A stretch of 64,000 bases of DNA from Natranaeroarchaeum aerophilus (GCF_023638055.1 NZ_JAKRVY010000002.1:416124-480123); one strand, 5' to 3'; shown: positions 46,001 to 56,195, numbered from the stretch's first letter. The notes: generated by a model from the letters alone, not told the origin. Made by a program: numbers and translations.

Positions 46001-46766
46001 CGCCAGCGATCCGACCATCATGTCGACGCCGGCAGTTGACAGGACCGGGCCCGACACTGATATACTACTGGCAACCGAGGGGCTGACGAAACACTTCGGC
46101 GGACTGACTGCCGTCGACAGCGTAGACCTCTCGGTCAAGGAGGGCGAGCTTCGCTGTCTCATCGGGCCCAACGGGGCCGGCAAGAGCACCTTGCTGGACC
46201 TGATCACTGGCCAGCTCGAATCGAGCGAGGGCAGCATCTACTTTGACGGCATGGATCTCACCGATCTCGATACACACGAGCGCATCGATGCGGGACTGAG
46301 CGTGAAGTTCCAGTCACCGCACGTCTACGAGGATCTGAGCGTCACGGAGAACCTCCAGATCCCGCTTCAGCGCACCGACCGGGACGTGAACGAGACGATC
46401 AATCGAACGCTCGATCGCATCGGTCTCTCGGCGAGACGGGATGTACAGGCTGCCGAACTGTCCCACGGGCAACAACAGCGTCTCGAAATCGGTATGGCAA
46501 CTACCCTCGATCCCGAACTGCTGTTGCTCGACGAACCGGTCGCGGGTATGTCCGTCGAGGAGACAAACGAGGTTGCAGAACTGATCCAGTCGCTCAACGA
46601 CGACGGGATGGCGCTTGTGGTCATCGAACACGACATGGAGTTCGTCGACGAGATTTCCCAGCAGGTGACCGTACTCAACCAGGGCGAGATCTTCCGGCAA
46701 GGGACGATCGAGGAGATCCAGGACGATCCCGACGTCCGCCGCATCTACCTGGGTGAGGAAGCATGA
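45993..46766 (+). CDS. urtD: Urea ABC transporter ATP-binding protein UrtD
   Basis: A 257-residue ATPase of the LivG/UrtD type starting at GTG 45993 with GGAGGTGA six bases earlier. Walker A is GPNGAGKSTLL, the signature is LSHGQQQRLEIG, and Walker B is LLLLDEPVAGM. It has a 25-residue polar N-terminal extension before the ATEGLTKHFGGL segment. It pairs with UrtE on the two permeases. The last four bases overlap urtE. Confidence 0.95.
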   Translation: MSNASDPTIMSTPAVDRTGPDTDILLATEGLTKHFGGLTAVDSVDLSVKEGELRCLIGPNGAGKSTLLDLITGQLESSEGSIYFDGMDLTDLDTHERIDAGLSVKFQSPHVYEDLSVTENLQIPLQRTDRDVNETINRTLDRIGLSARRDVQAAELSHGQQQRLEIGMATTLDPELLLLDEPVAGMSVEETNEVAELIQSLNDDGMALVVIEHDMEFVDEISQQVTVLNQGEIFRQGTIEEIQDDPDVRRIYLGEEA

Positions 46767-47461
46767 CACTGGACGTATCTGGCCTGACTGCAGGCTACGA
46801 CGGAACGCCGATCCTCCGCGATGTCGACTGTACGGTCGACGAAGCGGAGATCGTCGGCATCATGGGAACCAACGGCGTCGGGAAGTCGACACTGCTGAAA
46901 ACGATCATGGGGCTGCTCGAAGCCGAAAGCGGCACCGTCGAGTTCCGGGGCGAGGACGTCACCAGTCGCTCTGCGGACGAGCGTGCCCGCGCCGGGATCG
47001 GCTACGTCCCCCAGGGGCGTGACGTGTTCCCTGGCCTTACCGTCGAACAGAACCTCCTGATGGGCGAAGGTATCGGCGGCGACGAGGCGACGCTGTACGA
47101 TCGGGTCTACGAGTACTTCCCGATCCTCGAAGAGCGTGCCGATCAGGACGCCGGGACCATGAGCGGCGGCCAACAGCAGATGCTGGCGATCGGTCGCGCG
47201 CTGGTCGGGGATCCCGACCTCCTGCTCGTCGACGAACCGTCAGAAGGTGTCCAGCCCTCGATCGTGCAGTCGATCACCGAGGATCTCGGACGGATCAACG
47301 AGGAGCTGGGAACGACGATCCTCTTTGTCGAACAGAACCTCTCGGTCGTCCAGAACCTTGCCGAGCGGTGTTATGCGATGGACAAAGGGCAGATTGTAGA
47401 CGAACTCGACGAGTCCGAACTCGACGATCGCGATCACCTCGCCGAACATCTCGCAGTCTGA
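46763..47461 (+). CDS. urtE: Urea ABC transporter ATP-binding protein UrtE
   Basis: A 232-residue LivF/UrtE-type ATPase. Walker A is GTNGVGKSTLL, the signature is MSGGQQQMLAIG, and Walker B is LLLVDEPSEGVQPS, the variant typical of UrtE. The PQGRDVFPGLTVEQNL segment matches the family. ATGA overlap with urtD. It completes the urtABCDE operon. Confidence 0.96.
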   Translation: MTLDVSGLTAGYDGTPILRDVDCTVDEAEIVGIMGTNGVGKSTLLKTIMGLLEAESGTVEFRGEDVTSRSADERARAGIGYVPQGRDVFPGLTVEQNLLMGEGIGGDEATLYDRVYEYFPILEERADQDAGTMSGGQQQMLAIGRALVGDPDLLLVDEPSEGVQPSIVQSITEDLGRINEELGTTILFVEQNLSVVQNLAERCYAMDKGQIVDELDESELDDRDHLAEHLAV

Positions 47462-47513
47462 GTCGGCTGGAACCACCAGTACACTTTTTGCCGTCTCACG
47501 TCGGAGTACCAGT

Positions 47514-47933
47514 ATGGCATCTCGCGTCCTCGTCGCGGTCGACGGTTCCGAACAGTCCACGGCGGCACTCGAACACGCAATCGTCGAACATCCGGAGGCC
47601 GATCTGATCGCCATCCACGTCATCGATATCCTGGCAGGGATGTACGGTGAACACTACGTCGACTACCAGGAGATCAGGACTGGTCAGGAACAGCGAGCGG
47701 AGGGCGTTCTGAACACCGCCGAAGAGATCGCGGGAGAACACGACCGCGACCTCACGACCGAGACGATCGTCGGCAAACCGGCGACAGCTATCGTCGATGC
47801 TGCCGAGGAGCAGGATGTCGATCAGATCGTCATCGGCAGCCGCGGACGGTCGGGCGTCTCCCGCGTGTTACTCGGCAGCGTCGCCGAGACTGTCGTGCGA
47901 CGGTCGCCCGTTCCGGTGACGGTCGTTCGATAG
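47514..47933 (+). CDS. Universal stress protein (UspA family)
   Basis: A 139-residue single-domain UspA protein. N-terminal VLVAVDGSEQS, DVDQIVIGSRGRSGVSRVLLGSVAE and the C-terminal PVPVTVVR are family hallmarks; G-x2-G-x9-GSVAE indicates an ATP-binding type. Role in haloarchaea is general stress or metabolite sensing. It follows urtE by 52 bases, possibly in a separate transcript. Confidence 0.95.
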   Translation: MASRVLVAVDGSEQSTAALEHAIVEHPEADLIAIHVIDILAGMYGEHYVDYQEIRTGQEQRAEGVLNTAEEIAGEHDRDLTTETIVGKPATAIVDAAEEQDVDQIVIGSRGRSGVSRVLLGSVAETVVRRSPVPVTVVR

Positions 47934-47982
47934 GGAGCACACAAACCACAACCTATTGTTTCACGCAGCGAGTACGCCGGGT

Positions 47983-48240
47983 ATGGCTGATCCCGTCCCG
48001 ATCACCGTCTACACCCGCGAGGACTGTCATCTCTGTGACGAGGCCGTCGATACGCTCGAACGGATCGCCGATTCGGAGGGTGTCGAGATAGCGATCGACC
48101 TCGTCGACGTCGACGAGGATTCGGAACTCCACGAGGAGTACAGCGACCGTGTCCCCTACGTGCTCGTCGACGGGACGCCGAAGTTCAAGTACCGGGTCGA
48201 TCCCGCAAAAGCGCGGATGGAGCTGAAACGATACAGTTGA
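47983..48240 (+). CDS. Glutaredoxin-like (DUF836) protein
   Basis: An 85-residue glutaredoxin-like protein starting at ATG 47983. TVYTREDCHLCDEA carries the CxxC (CHLC) active site, and VPYVLVDG carries the cis-proline. It likely reduces disulfides or glutathione-type mixed disulfides; haloarchaea use gamma-glutamylcysteine instead of glutathione. It is short, lacks the full glutaredoxin C-terminal helix and is better matched to DUF836. Confidence 0.88.
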   Translation: MADPVPITVYTREDCHLCDEAVDTLERIADSEGVEIAIDLVDVDEDSELHEEYSDRVPYVLVDGTPKFKYRVDPAKARMELKRYS

Positions 48241-48266
48241 GAGAACGAGGTTCCGGTGTCTGTAAC

Positions 48267-49595
48267 CTACCGCGAGCGGCGTCCGGGCGACCACTCGCCG
48301 TCGAACTCCTCGTGAGTGAAGGGCGTGGCGTCCTCCCCGGCGTACGTCGCGACGAGATGGCCGTCACCCTCGAGGTGGTACTTGTAGGTCGTCAGCCCTT
48401 CGAGGCCGACGGGACCGCGGGCGTGAATCTTGCCCGTGCTGATGCCGACCTCCGCGCCGAGGCCGTACCGGAAGCCGTCGGCAAAGCGCGTCGACGCGTT
48501 GTGGAAGACACTCGCGGCGTCGAGGCTCCGCATGAACCGGCCGGCGCGGTCGGCGTTTTCGGTGACGATCGACTCGGTGTGTTTCGAGCCATGCGCCGTG
48601 ATGTGCTCGATGGCGTCGGCGAGGCTGTCGACGACTTTGATCGAGAGTTCGAGGTCGCCGTACTCCGTGTCCCAGTCGTCGTCGGTAGCGGCGTCGACGT
48701 CGACGACGTCCCGGGTGCGCTCGTCGCCACGGAGCTCGACGTTGGCGTCCTCGTACCGGGCGACCATGTCCGGCAGGAACTCTGCGGCGACTGCTTCGTG
48801 GACCAGCAGCGTCTCGACGGCGTTACAGACTGCGGGATACTGCACCTTGGCGTCGAAGGCAATCTCCTCGGCCATCCCCAGATCGGCCTCGGAATCGACG
48901 AAGACGTGGCAGATCCCCTCAGTGTGACCCAGCACGGGGATCTGCGTGTTGTCCTGAATGTAGCTGACGAACTCCGAACTCCCGCGTGGCATCAGCAGGT
49001 CGATCTCGTCGTCCATCGCCAGCATGGTGTCTACCTCCTCGTGGGCCTCGATCTGCTGAGCCCAGCCGGTCGGGGCGTCCTCGGTCGCCTCGACGATCGT
49101 CTCGTAGAGGACGCGATTGGAGTGACTTGCCTCGCTGCCGCCTTTCAGGATGACGGCGTTGCCCGACTTCAGGCTCAGGGCGGCGATCTGGACCAGCGCG
49201 TCGGGCCGGGACTCAAAGACCGTTCCGATGACGCCGATCGGCACCGCGACACGGTAGAGTTCGAGATCCTCGTCGAGCTCGCGCGCCGAGAGCGTCTTGC
49301 CGAGGGGATCTTCCTGCTCGGCGACGCTGCGGACCATATCAGCGATATCCCCGAGCTTCGACTCGGAGAGTTTCAGCCGATCGACCAGCGCCTGCGTGTA
49401 CTCGCCCGCTTCGAGCATCTCCTCGCCCGCCCGGACGTCTTTCTCGTTGGCTTCGAGGATGGCCTCGCTGTTTTCCTCGATAGCGTCCGCGATCGAGCGT
49501 AGCGCGTCGTTTCGCTGCTCCTCGGAGACGTTCGCCAGTTCGAGCGCGGCGGACTGTGCCTCGTGTACTTTTTCCGTGGCTTCCGTGTTACTCAT
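48267..49595 (-). CDS. proA: Glutamate-5-semialdehyde dehydrogenase
   Basis: A 442-residue ProA. The [27 protein letters not shown] segment near 130, [13 protein letters not shown] near 193, the catalytic Cys in [12 protein letters not shown] near 255 and a [22 protein letters not shown] segment near 385 are all present. It reduces gamma-glutamyl phosphate to the semialdehyde. Its start overlaps the end of proB by 8 bases. It is the last gene of the leftward proC-proB-proA operon. Confidence 0.96.
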   Translation of the reverse strand: MSNTEATEKVHEAQSAALELANVSEEQRNDALRSIADAIEENSEAILEANEKDVRAGEEMLEAGEYTQALVDRLKLSESKLGDIADMVRSVAEQEDPLGKTLSARELDEDLELYRVAVPIGVIGTVFESRPDALVQIAALSLKSGNAVILKGGSEASHSNRVLYETIVEATEDAPTGWAQQIEAHEEVDTMLAMDDEIDLLMPRGSSEFVSYIQDNTQIPVLGHTEGICHVFVDSEADLGMAEEIAFDAKVQYPAVCNAVETLLVHEAVAAEFLPDMVARYEDANVELRGDERTRDVVDVDAATDDDWDTEYGDLELSIKVVDSLADAIEHITAHGSKHTESIVTENADRAGRFMRSLDAASVFHNASTRFADGFRYGLGAEVGISTGKIHARGPVGLEGLTTYKYHLEGDGHLVATYAGEDATPFTHEEFDGEWSPGRRSR

Positions 49596-50436
49596 CGTCG
49601 ACACCGTTGATGGGCGTAAATATCGTGCCAACGCTCTTGGTTGCAGCGATCTGTTCGAGCACGTCAGGTTCGGTCGATTCGGCGATCACGGCGGGGATGC
49701 CATGCTCGCTGACCCGCCGTGCACCTTCGACTTTCGTCATGATGCCGCCGAAGCCTTCCGAGGAGGAGTCCTCGACGAGCTGGTGGACGTAGTCGTAGTT
49801 CTCGCCGACTGCCTCGATTCGCTCGACCTCGTCGTCGTGCTTGGGGTTGCCGGTGTAGACGCCGGGAACGTCCGTGAGCGTCACCAGCAACTCGGCATCG
49901 ACCGCAATGGCGATCGAGGACGAGAGCATGTCGTTGTCGCCGATCCGGATCTCTTCCGTGGCGACCGCGTCGTTCTCGTTGACGATGGGGACGACGCCCC
50001 ACTCCAGCAGCGTCTCGACGGTGTTCCGGAAGTTAGTGTACCGCTCGGGGTTGTCCAGATCCTTCTGTGTCAGGAGCAACTGGGCGGTCTTCAGCCCGTA
50101 GCGCTCGAAGCTCTCCGTGTAGCGTCGCATCAGGTGGCTCTGGCCGATCGTCGATAGCGCCTGTGACTCCTCGACGGTATCGCCCGAGTAATCGATCCGA
50201 CCGATCCCCGCCCCGACCGCACCCGAGGAGACCAGCAAGACGTCCTTGCCCCGCTCGCGGAGTCCAGCAATGTCGTCGACGAGTTTGTCGAGTTTCCCGT
50301 CGTCGAGATTCGACTCTTCGTCGGTCAGCGAGTTCGTTCCCGCCTTCACGACGACCCGGCTTGCTTCGGCTGCGAGCTCTCTCGTCCGGTCGACCGATTC
50401 GCTGTCGACCGAGTCGCTGTCGGCGCTGTTACGCAT
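49588..50436 (-). CDS. proB: Glutamate 5-kinase (short form)
   Basis: A 282-residue amino-acid kinase starting at ATG 50436. [10 protein letters not shown] is the N-terminal ATP/substrate loop, [10 protein letters not shown] and [11 protein letters not shown] follow, and [12 protein letters not shown] near 235 is the ATP-binding segment. There is no C-terminal PUA domain, so this is the short form. The N-terminal 20 residues are an acidic extension. It overlaps both proC and proA by 8 bases. Confidence 0.94.
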   Translation of the reverse strand: MRNSADSDSVDSESVDRTRELAAEASRVVVKAGTNSLTDEESNLDDGKLDKLVDDIAGLRERGKDVLLVSSGAVGAGIGRIDYSGDTVEESQALSTIGQSHLMRRYTESFERYGLKTAQLLLTQKDLDNPERYTNFRNTVETLLEWGVVPIVNENDAVATEEIRIGDNDMLSSSIAIAVDAELLVTLTDVPGVYTGNPKHDDEVERIEAVGENYDYVHQLVEDSSSEGFGGIMTKVEGARRVSEHGIPAVIAESTEPDVLEQIAATKSVGTIFTPINGVDDE

Positions 50437-51208
50437 CCTCGGTCGCCTCCTCTGCGAGCTCTCCGGAGCGTTCTTCGGCCGCGGCGACAGCCGCCCCGAG
50501 TTCCTCGTGGACGTCGCTGTCCCAGAGCAGTTCCATTCCCTCGATCGTCGTTCCGTTCGGCGAGCAGACCGCGTCAATCATGTCGTCGAGCGAGTCCTCG
50601 GAGCGCAGTGCGGTTTCGGCCGCGCCCTTGAACGTCTGTGCGGCGAGCGTCTCGGCCTGTTCGGGGTCGAGTCCCCCCTCGATCCCGGCCTGTTTCATCC
50701 CCTGTATAAGATAGTAGACGAACGCGGGGCCGCTGCCGTTGACTGCAGTGGCGATATCCATCCTCGACTCGTCGATTTCGGCGAACTCGCCGACAGCCGC
50801 GAGGATTTCCCGGACTTCGTCGGTGACGGTATCCCTGGTGACCGCGGCCGCCATATTCCCGGTCGCTGCAGCGAGGTTTGGCATCACGCGAACGACGGTG
50901 GCGGGCGTTCGTCCCGCGACGAAATCCGTCGACACACCCGCAGCGAATGTCACGAGCGTGTGGTCCGGAGAGAGTTCGAGTTCGTCGAGAATCGCCCCCA
51001 CGACGTCCGGCTTGACCGCGATAATCACGACGTCCGATTCGGCCGCCGCGTCGATGTCCTCGGTCGTCCAGTCGCTGTACGCCTCGACCGCAGCCAGCGC
51101 GTCGGAATCGACGTCGATGGCCGTCACGCGGTGGGCGTCGGAGTCGGCGAGCCCCCTGATGAGGGCACTCCCCATGTTTCCGCAGCCGATAATACTCACG
51201 TCAGTCAT
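50429..51208 (-). CDS. proC: Pyrroline-5-carboxylate reductase
   Basis: A 259-residue Pro[14 protein letters not shown] is the NADP Rossmann motif, [11 protein letters not shown] near 65, [13 protein letters not shown] near 110 and the [19 protein letters not shown] helix near 160 follow. GAGGAGGT immediately precedes ATG 51208, so this first gene of the operon has a strong ribosome-binding site. It performs the last step of proline synthesis. Longer upstream starts exist but add non-coding-like sequence. Confidence 0.95.
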   Translation of the reverse strand: MTDVSIIGCGNMGSALIRGLADSDAHRVTAIDVDSDALAAVEAYSDWTTEDIDAAAESDVVIIAVKPDVVGAILDELELSPDHTLVTFAAGVSTDFVAGRTPATVVRVMPNLAAATGNMAAAVTRDTVTDEVREILAAVGEFAEIDESRMDIATAVNGSGPAFVYYLIQGMKQAGIEGGLDPEQAETLAAQTFKGAAETALRSEDSLDDMIDAVCSPNGTTIEGMELLWDSDVHEELGAAVAAAEERSGELAEEATEDA

Positions 51209-51348
51209 GGTACCTCCTCGTATCGGCCTGGTGGATTTACCAACTTTGATTCGAGCCGACGCGTGGACTGCGACGCGCCGATTCACCGGCGGGTCCATGC
51301 ATCCCGGTCGGTCCCACAGGCACTTCACGTTCGTGTACATGGAAAGCC

Positions 51349-51356
51349 ATTTATCC
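51349..51356 (+). promoter_or_regulatory. TATA box of purL
   Basis: ATTTATCC ends 24 bases before ATG 51380, the spacing expected for a leaderless haloarchaeal transcript. It supports ATG 51380 over the ATG four bases earlier, which is out of frame. Confidence 0.5.
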
Positions 51357-51379
51357 GCTCTGAGTCAACACGGGGATGA

Positions 51380-53554
51380 ATGAGTCTCTCCGATTCGGAC
51401 AGGGAGGTCGTCGTCGACGAGCTGGGACGGGAACCGAGCCCGGCCGAGGCGGCGCTGTTCGAGAACCTCTGGAGCGAACACTGCGCGTATCGTTCGTCAC
51501 GACCGCTGCTCGGTGCGTTCGAAAGCGAGGGTGAGCAGGTCGTCATCGGGCCTGGCGATGACGCCGCCGTCGTTGCGCTGCCCGACCCATCGGGCGAGGG
51601 CAACAGCGATACCTACATCACGATGGGAATCGAGAGCCACAACCACCCCTCCTATGTCGATCCGTTCGACGGCGCGGCGACCGGGGTTGGTGGGATCGTC
51701 CGGGACACCCTCTCGATGGGCGCGTACCCGATCGCACTACTGGACTCGCTGTACTTCGGCGACTTCGAGCGCGAGCACTCCCGGTACCTCCTGGAGGGTG
51801 TCGTCGAGGGAATCAGCCACTACGGTAACTGTATCGGCGTCCCGACGGTCGGTGGGAGCGTCGACTTCCACGAGCGCTACGAGGGCAATCCCCTCGTCAA
51901 CGTGGCCTGTGTCGGCCTGACGAACGAGGACCGGATGATTACAGCAATCGCCCAGAAGCCGGGGAACAAACTCGTGCTCGTGGGGAATGCGACGGGCCGG
52001 GATGGACTCGGTGGCGCATCCTTCGCCAGCGAGGATCTGAGCGAGGATGCAGAAACCGAGGACCGGCCCGCGGTACAGGTCGGCGACCCCTACAGCGAGA
52101 AGCTGTTGATCGAGGCCAACGAGCAGCTGATCGAGGAGGGGCTGATCGAGTCCGCACGGGACCTCGGCGCGGCGGGTCTCGGCGGAGCGTCGAGCGAACT
52201 CGTCGCCAAGGGCGGACTCGGTGCAGACATCGACCTCGCGAAGGTTCACCAGCGCGAACCGAACATGAACGCTCTGGAGATCCTGCTCGCAGAGTCACAG
52301 GAACGGATGTGCTACGAGGTCTCCCCCGAGAACGTCGACCGCGTCGCCGAGGTGGCCGACCGGTTCGATCTCGGCTGTTCGGTGATCGGCGAGGTCACCG
52401 ATACGGGCCGGTACGTCTGTCGATTCGACGGCGAGGTTGCAGTCGATGCACCCGCCGAGTTCCTCGGCGAGGGAGCGCCGATGAACGATCTCGATCACGT
52501 CGAGCCCGAGCAGCCAGAGACCGACCTGCCAGATGTCTCACTCGAGGAGGCGTTCGAGACCATTATCGGTGCCCCATCGACCGCCAGCAAGCGCTGGGTC
52601 TACCGGCAGTACGACCACGAGGTCGGCGTCCGTACGAGCGTCCCGCCGGGCGATGACGCCGCGGTGCTGGCTATTCGCGAGACCGAGGGCAAAGACGGTA
52701 CGGGAACCGGCCTTGCGCTCTCCTCGGGTGCCACGCCAAACTGGACCGAGGCCGCACCGTACGATGGGGCACGCGCCGTTGCACTGGAGAACGCAACCAA
52801 TATCGCCGCGAAAGGGGCGACGCCGCTCGCCGCGGTCGACTGTCTGAACGGCGGCAATCCCGAGAAGCCGGACGTCTACGGTGGGTTCAAGGGAATCGTC
52901 GACGGACTCGCGGATATGTGCGCCGATATTTCGGTGCCCGTGGTCGGCGGGAACGTCTCGCTGTACAACGATTCACCCACGGGACCGATCCCGCCGACGC
53001 CGACGCTCGCGATGGCTGGAACGAAAGCAGGCTACGACGCACCAGGGCTCGCGGCGGCTGCCGACACCGAGCTCCTGCTCGTCGGCGACCGCGGACTCGA
53101 TGACGGCGAGGCGCAACTCGGCGGATCCGAGTATCTCGCCCGATTTGATGGCTCCGACGCGTTCCCGGAGCTGCCCGAGAACCCTGCCGCAGTCATCGAA
53201 GCGCTATCCGAGATCGCTCAACTGGGTTCGACCGTTGCGGTCCACGATGTCAGCCACGGTGGCCTCGCCGTCTCGCTCGCCGAAATGATCGACGAGGATA
53301 TCGGGCTCGACATCTCTCTGCCCGGCGACACCCCTGCGGCCGAACTGTTCCACGAACAGCCGGGCCGGGCGCTCGTCGCGACGACCGATCCGGACGCCGT
53401 CGAGGATGCGCTCGACGGTGTCGCCCCAGTCGAACGGATCGGAACCGGAACTGATGACGGAACACTGCGGATCGACATCGGCGACGAAACGATTCGTGTA
53501 GATGCCACGACCGTTGCCGAACGCCGCGACGTGATCGAGCACGAACTCGATTGA
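51380..53554 (+). CDS. purL: Phosphoribosylformylglycinamidine synthase subunit PurL
   Basis: A 724-residue small-type PurL (the synthetase without the fused amidotransferase). [17 protein letters not shown] near the N-terminus, the [10 protein letters not shown] and [28 protein letters not shown] blocks, [10 protein letters not shown] near 275 and the second half with GGNVSLYN near 527 follow the normal domain order. It makes FGAM from FGAR in purine synthesis and needs PurQ and PurS, which are not in this window. Confidence 0.97.
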   Translation: MSLSDSDREVVVDELGREPSPAEAALFENLWSEHCAYRSSRPLLGAFESEGEQVVIGPGDDAAVVALPDPSGEGNSDTYITMGIESHNHPSYVDPFDGAATGVGGIVRDTLSMGAYPIALLDSLYFGDFEREHSRYLLEGVVEGISHYGNCIGVPTVGGSVDFHERYEGNPLVNVACVGLTNEDRMITAIAQKPGNKLVLVGNATGRDGLGGASFASEDLSEDAETEDRPAVQVGDPYSEKLLIEANEQLIEEGLIESARDLGAAGLGGASSELVAKGGLGADIDLAKVHQREPNMNALEILLAESQERMCYEVSPENVDRVAEVADRFDLGCSVIGEVTDTGRYVCRFDGEVAVDAPAEFLGEGAPMNDLDHVEPEQPETDLPDVSLEEAFETIIGAPSTASKRWVYRQYDHEVGVRTSVPPGDDAAVLAIRETEGKDGTGTGLALSSGATPNWTEAAPYDGARAVALENATNIAAKGATPLAAVDCLNGGNPEKPDVYGGFKGIVDGLADMCADISVPVVGGNVSLYNDSPTGPIPPTPTLAMAGTKAGYDAPGLAAAADTELLLVGDRGLDDGEAQLGGSEYLARFDGSDAFPELPENPAAVIEALSEIAQLGSTVAVHDVSHGGLAVSLAEMIDEDIGLDISLPGDTPAAELFHEQPGRALVATTDPDAVEDALDGVAPVERIGTGTDDGTLRIDIGDETIRVDATTVAERRDVIEHELD

Positions 53555-53630
53555 GCAAGTCCTCTCTTTTGGTTTTCTGCGTATACTCTGCCTCATCACC
53601 GTTATATTGAAGTCTCCCCCCGAAGATAGT

Positions 53631-53645
53631 TAGATCAATGATCTA
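53631..53645 (+). promoter_or_regulatory. Inverted repeat at the predicted response-regulator start site
   Basis: TAGATC-AAT-GATCTA is a perfect inverted repeat placed about 28 bases after a TTATATTG TATA element (53602-53609), so it sits at the predicted transcription start of the HalX gene. A 13-codon upstream frame starting at ATG 53638 overlaps the HalX start codon. An autoregulatory or translational-control role is possible but unproven. Confidence 0.4.
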
Positions 53646-53662
53646 TACGGGGGTTGTAAATA

Positions 53663-54235
53663 ATGGGTCACGGGGATGATCCAACGGTTCTGATCGCGGA
53701 AGACGAACCCGACCTCGCGGACCTGTATACGGAGTGGCTTGCGGAGGACTGTCGAGTACGAACCGCCTACAACGGCAGTCAGGCGCTGGACGCCATCGAC
53801 GAGAGCGTCGATGTCGTCCTGCTGGACCGTCGAATGCCCGGACTTTCGGGAGACAAAGTGCTGGATACGATCCGGGAACGGGGGCTGGGCTGTCGTGTCG
53901 CAATGGTGACTGCAGTCGAACCCGACTTCGATATCATCGAGATGGGCTTTGACGATTATCTCGTCAAACCCGCATCGAAAGACGAACTTCGATCGCTGGT
54001 CGATCAACTGCTGTTACGGAGCGAGTACGACGGCATGCTACAGGAGTTTTACGCGCTCGCCTCGAAGAAGGCGATCCTCGACAAGCAAAAGCCCGAGTAC
54101 GAACTCCGGGCCAGCGAGGAGTACCGTCGCCTGAAGGATCGACTGGCCGTACTCCGGGCAGATATCGACGATACGATGGCGGAACTGTCCGACCGAGACG
54201 CCTACGCCCAGACGTCCCAGGATATCGCCCGCTGA
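53663..54235 (+). CDS. HalX-domain response regulator
   Basis: A 190-residue receiver plus HalX protein. The receiver (about 5-118) has the phosphoacceptor D55 in VVLLDRRMPG and the conserved K102 in DYLVKPAS. The C-terminal HalX domain (about 120-185), rich in Lys/Glu helices, is specific to haloarchaea. HalX proteins presumably relay signals from histidine kinases; no kinase gene is adjacent. The output of HalX is not known. Confidence 0.95.
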   Translation: MGHGDDPTVLIAEDEPDLADLYTEWLAEDCRVRTAYNGSQALDAIDESVDVVLLDRRMPGLSGDKVLDTIRERGLGCRVAMVTAVEPDFDIIEMGFDDYLVKPASKDELRSLVDQLLLRSEYDGMLQEFYALASKKAILDKQKPEYELRASEEYRRLKDRLAVLRADIDDTMAELSDRDAYAQTSQDIAR

Positions 54236-54253
54236 GTAGCGTCCTCTGATCGA

Positions 54254-55183
54254 CTACTCCTCACTGGCCACGTCTTCGACGAGGTCGACTGCGAGCTCCG
54301 CGGCATCGACCGCCGTCTCGCCGAAAACGTACGTCACCGGTTCGATGCCGAACTCGCCACGGTGATAGATCACTTCTGGGACTGATTCTCGGTCTGCAAG
54401 ACGCTCTCGAAGGCGATCGTCCCGTCCCTCGTACCCCGCATCGAACGCCAGCGGATCGATCCCCCGTTCGCGAGCGGCATCGAGTAACGCGTCGCTCGTT
54501 GCGAGGTTGAGCGCCGCCCCGATATCGTCATCTTCCGAGCTCACGAGGAGAATCGTCCGGGCAACGTGTTCGGACGCACCAAACTCGGGATTTGCCGCGC
54601 GTTCGGCCGTCCCACGGATACGATAGATCCGACCCGGGATCGCTGCTACGTCGGTTGGTCCGTCGGCGTCGGGAAGTGCCATCCCGATGTTCGTGCCGAC
54701 GTTCGGGATGTAATCGACAACAGCATCGGTGCCAGTCAGCAGCCGTGCCGCCCGACGGACCGACTGCAGTACGTCCCGTTCGGCGAGCATCTGTGACTCC
54801 GTCCCACGGACACAGAGATCACAGCCTAGCCCCTCTAGCTCCGGCATCAACTCCTCGTGGACGGCACAGATCGGCCCCCTGTCTTCGAACTCCCTGATCA
54901 GTGTCAGCAGTTCTGCCAGTGCGTCGACCTCGTCCATCTCACCGGATTCGAAGCCATCGGCGATCCGCCTGATCGTGGCCACCATCCGTTCGTCCTCGCT
55001 AAATCGCGGTTCGACGTCGACGTTATCGTTGATCAGGTTGCTGATTGCCGCCTGTGTGACTCCGAGACGGTCGGCGATCTCCTGTTGTGTGAACCCCCGC
55101 TCGTCGAGTTCGCTCGCAAGCATGACGCGGGCCGTCGGCATGAACCGCTCGACGACGATTTCGCTCGGGAGCACCAGCGACAT
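54254..55183 (-). CDS. thiR: HTH-ThiN transcriptional regulator (ThiR type)
   Basis: A 309-residue regulator with an N-terminal XRE-like helix-turn-helix (DERGFTQQEIADRLGVTQAAISNLI, about residues 28-52), a linker with four Cys/His candidates (CAVHEEL, CDLC) and a C-terminal ThiN domain (about 130-305; PNVGTNIGMALPDA, IPGRIYRI). HTH-ThiN proteins of archaea are thiamine-phosphate-sensing repressors of thiamine genes. The ThiN domain here is a ligand sensor, not the synthase, by context. An ACATAAG element lies about 27 bases upstream of ATG 55183. Confidence 0.9.
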   Translation of the reverse strand: MSLVLPSEIVVERFMPTARVMLASELDERGFTQQEIADRLGVTQAAISNLINDNVDVEPRFSEDERMVATIRRIADGFESGEMDEVDALAELLTLIREFEDRGPICAVHEELMPELEGLGCDLCVRGTESQMLAERDVLQSVRRAARLLTGTDAVVDYIPNVGTNIGMALPDADGPTDVAAIPGRIYRIRGTAERAANPEFGASEHVARTILLVSSEDDDIGAALNLATSDALLDAARERGIDPLAFDAGYEGRDDRLRERLADRESVPEVIYHRGEFGIEPVTYVFGETAVDAAELAVDLVEDVASEE

Positions 55184-55198
55184 ACCGGCGGATACCGG
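55182..55198 (-). promoter_or_regulatory. ATACCGG direct repeat ahead of thiR
   Basis: ATACCGG occurs at 55182-55188 and again at 55192-55198, a spacing of ten bases or one helical turn. The pair lies between the thiR start codon and its TATA element, at the predicted transcript start. A regulator bound there would block transcription, so this is a candidate thiR autoregulatory operator. Confidence 0.4.
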
Positions 55199-55347
55199 TG
55201 GAGTCTACATAAGTCCCGCGACAGTGGCAGCCATCGGTTTATATGTGATCGAGAGGCGAGCATCGACATGCACTGACGCTTGCCGGTGTGGTGCAGCAGT
55301 TGCGCGACGTGCCGCCACACGGGCTGACCAGCACGTCGCCTGTTCGC

Positions 55348-56136
55348 CTAGAGGTTCGACGCCCCCGAACCGCCGTCGATCGGTACTGCGACGCCGTTGA
55401 TGTAACTCGACCGGGGAGAGCTGAGGAACGCAACTGCGTCACCGAGCTCCTGCGGGTCGCCGATACGCTCCATCGGGTTGCCGTCGCTCCAGTCCGCCAG
55501 CCCCTCCGCGTAGCTGTCGTACTCGCCTCGGTCCATGGACTGCTCGATCAGCTCCTCGACGCGGGCGGTCTCGTGTGCACCGGGCAGGACGGCGTTGGCA
55601 CGCACGTCCGGTGCAAGCTCCTTGGAGAGCGTCTTCTCCAGCCCGATGACGCTCATTCGCACCGAGTTCGAGAGCACGAGCTGGTCGATGGCTTCCTTGA
55701 CGCTGCGGGACGTGATGTTCACGATGGTCCCCTCGCCATCTCGGAGATACGGCTCGCTCTCGCGGACGAGGCGGACGACGCTCATCACCAGCAGGTCGAA
55801 GGCCTCGTACCAGTCCTCGTCGGTCGTCTCCAGAAACGGGCCGCTCGGCGGCCCACCGGCACTGGTCACGAGGTGATCGAGGCCCCCGAACTCCTCGACG
55901 GTCCGCTCGACCAGTCGCTCGATATCGTCTTTCTCGGTGAGATCGGCCTGCACGGCGACGACGTCTCCCGCCGCCGTTTCACGGATCTCGTCGGCCGCCG
56001 TTTCGAGTCGGCCCTCGTCACGTCCGTTGACAACGACGTTCGCACCGTTCTTGGCCAGCGCTTCGGCCGACGCCTTCCCGAGGCCGCTGCTCGATGCCGT
56101 TACCAGCGCGGCGTTGCCGTCGATCTCAAGGTCCAT
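55348..56136 (-). CDS. SDR family protein lacking the Y-x3-K pair
   Basis: A 262-residue SDR starting at ATG 56136. The cofactor motif TASSSGLG near 15 and the GRDEGRLETAAD segment suggest NADP(H) binding, with SAGGPPSG near 90 in place of the usual NNAG. Instead of the catalytic Tyr-x3-Lys it has LSNSVRM near 155, following NITSRSV. This LSNS-type subfamily is known among bacterial 3-ketoacyl-reductase-like SDRs. The reaction is uncertain. Confidence 0.85.
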   Translation of the reverse strand: MDLEIDGNAALVTASSSGLGKASAEALAKNGANVVVNGRDEGRLETAADEIRETAAGDVVAVQADLTEKDDIERLVERTVEEFGGLDHLVTSAGGPPSGPFLETTDEDWYEAFDLLVMSVVRLVRESEPYLRDGEGTIVNITSRSVKEAIDQLVLSNSVRMSVIGLEKTLSKELAPDVRANAVLPGAHETARVEELIEQSMDRGEYDSYAEGLADWSDGNPMERIGDPQELGDAVAFLSSPRSSYINGVAVPIDGGSGASNL

Positions 56137-56195
56137 AGTGGGACTGGGCACGAGCGGAGCGTTAAAAGCTTCGCGTCGATATCGTCGTCCCTGGC

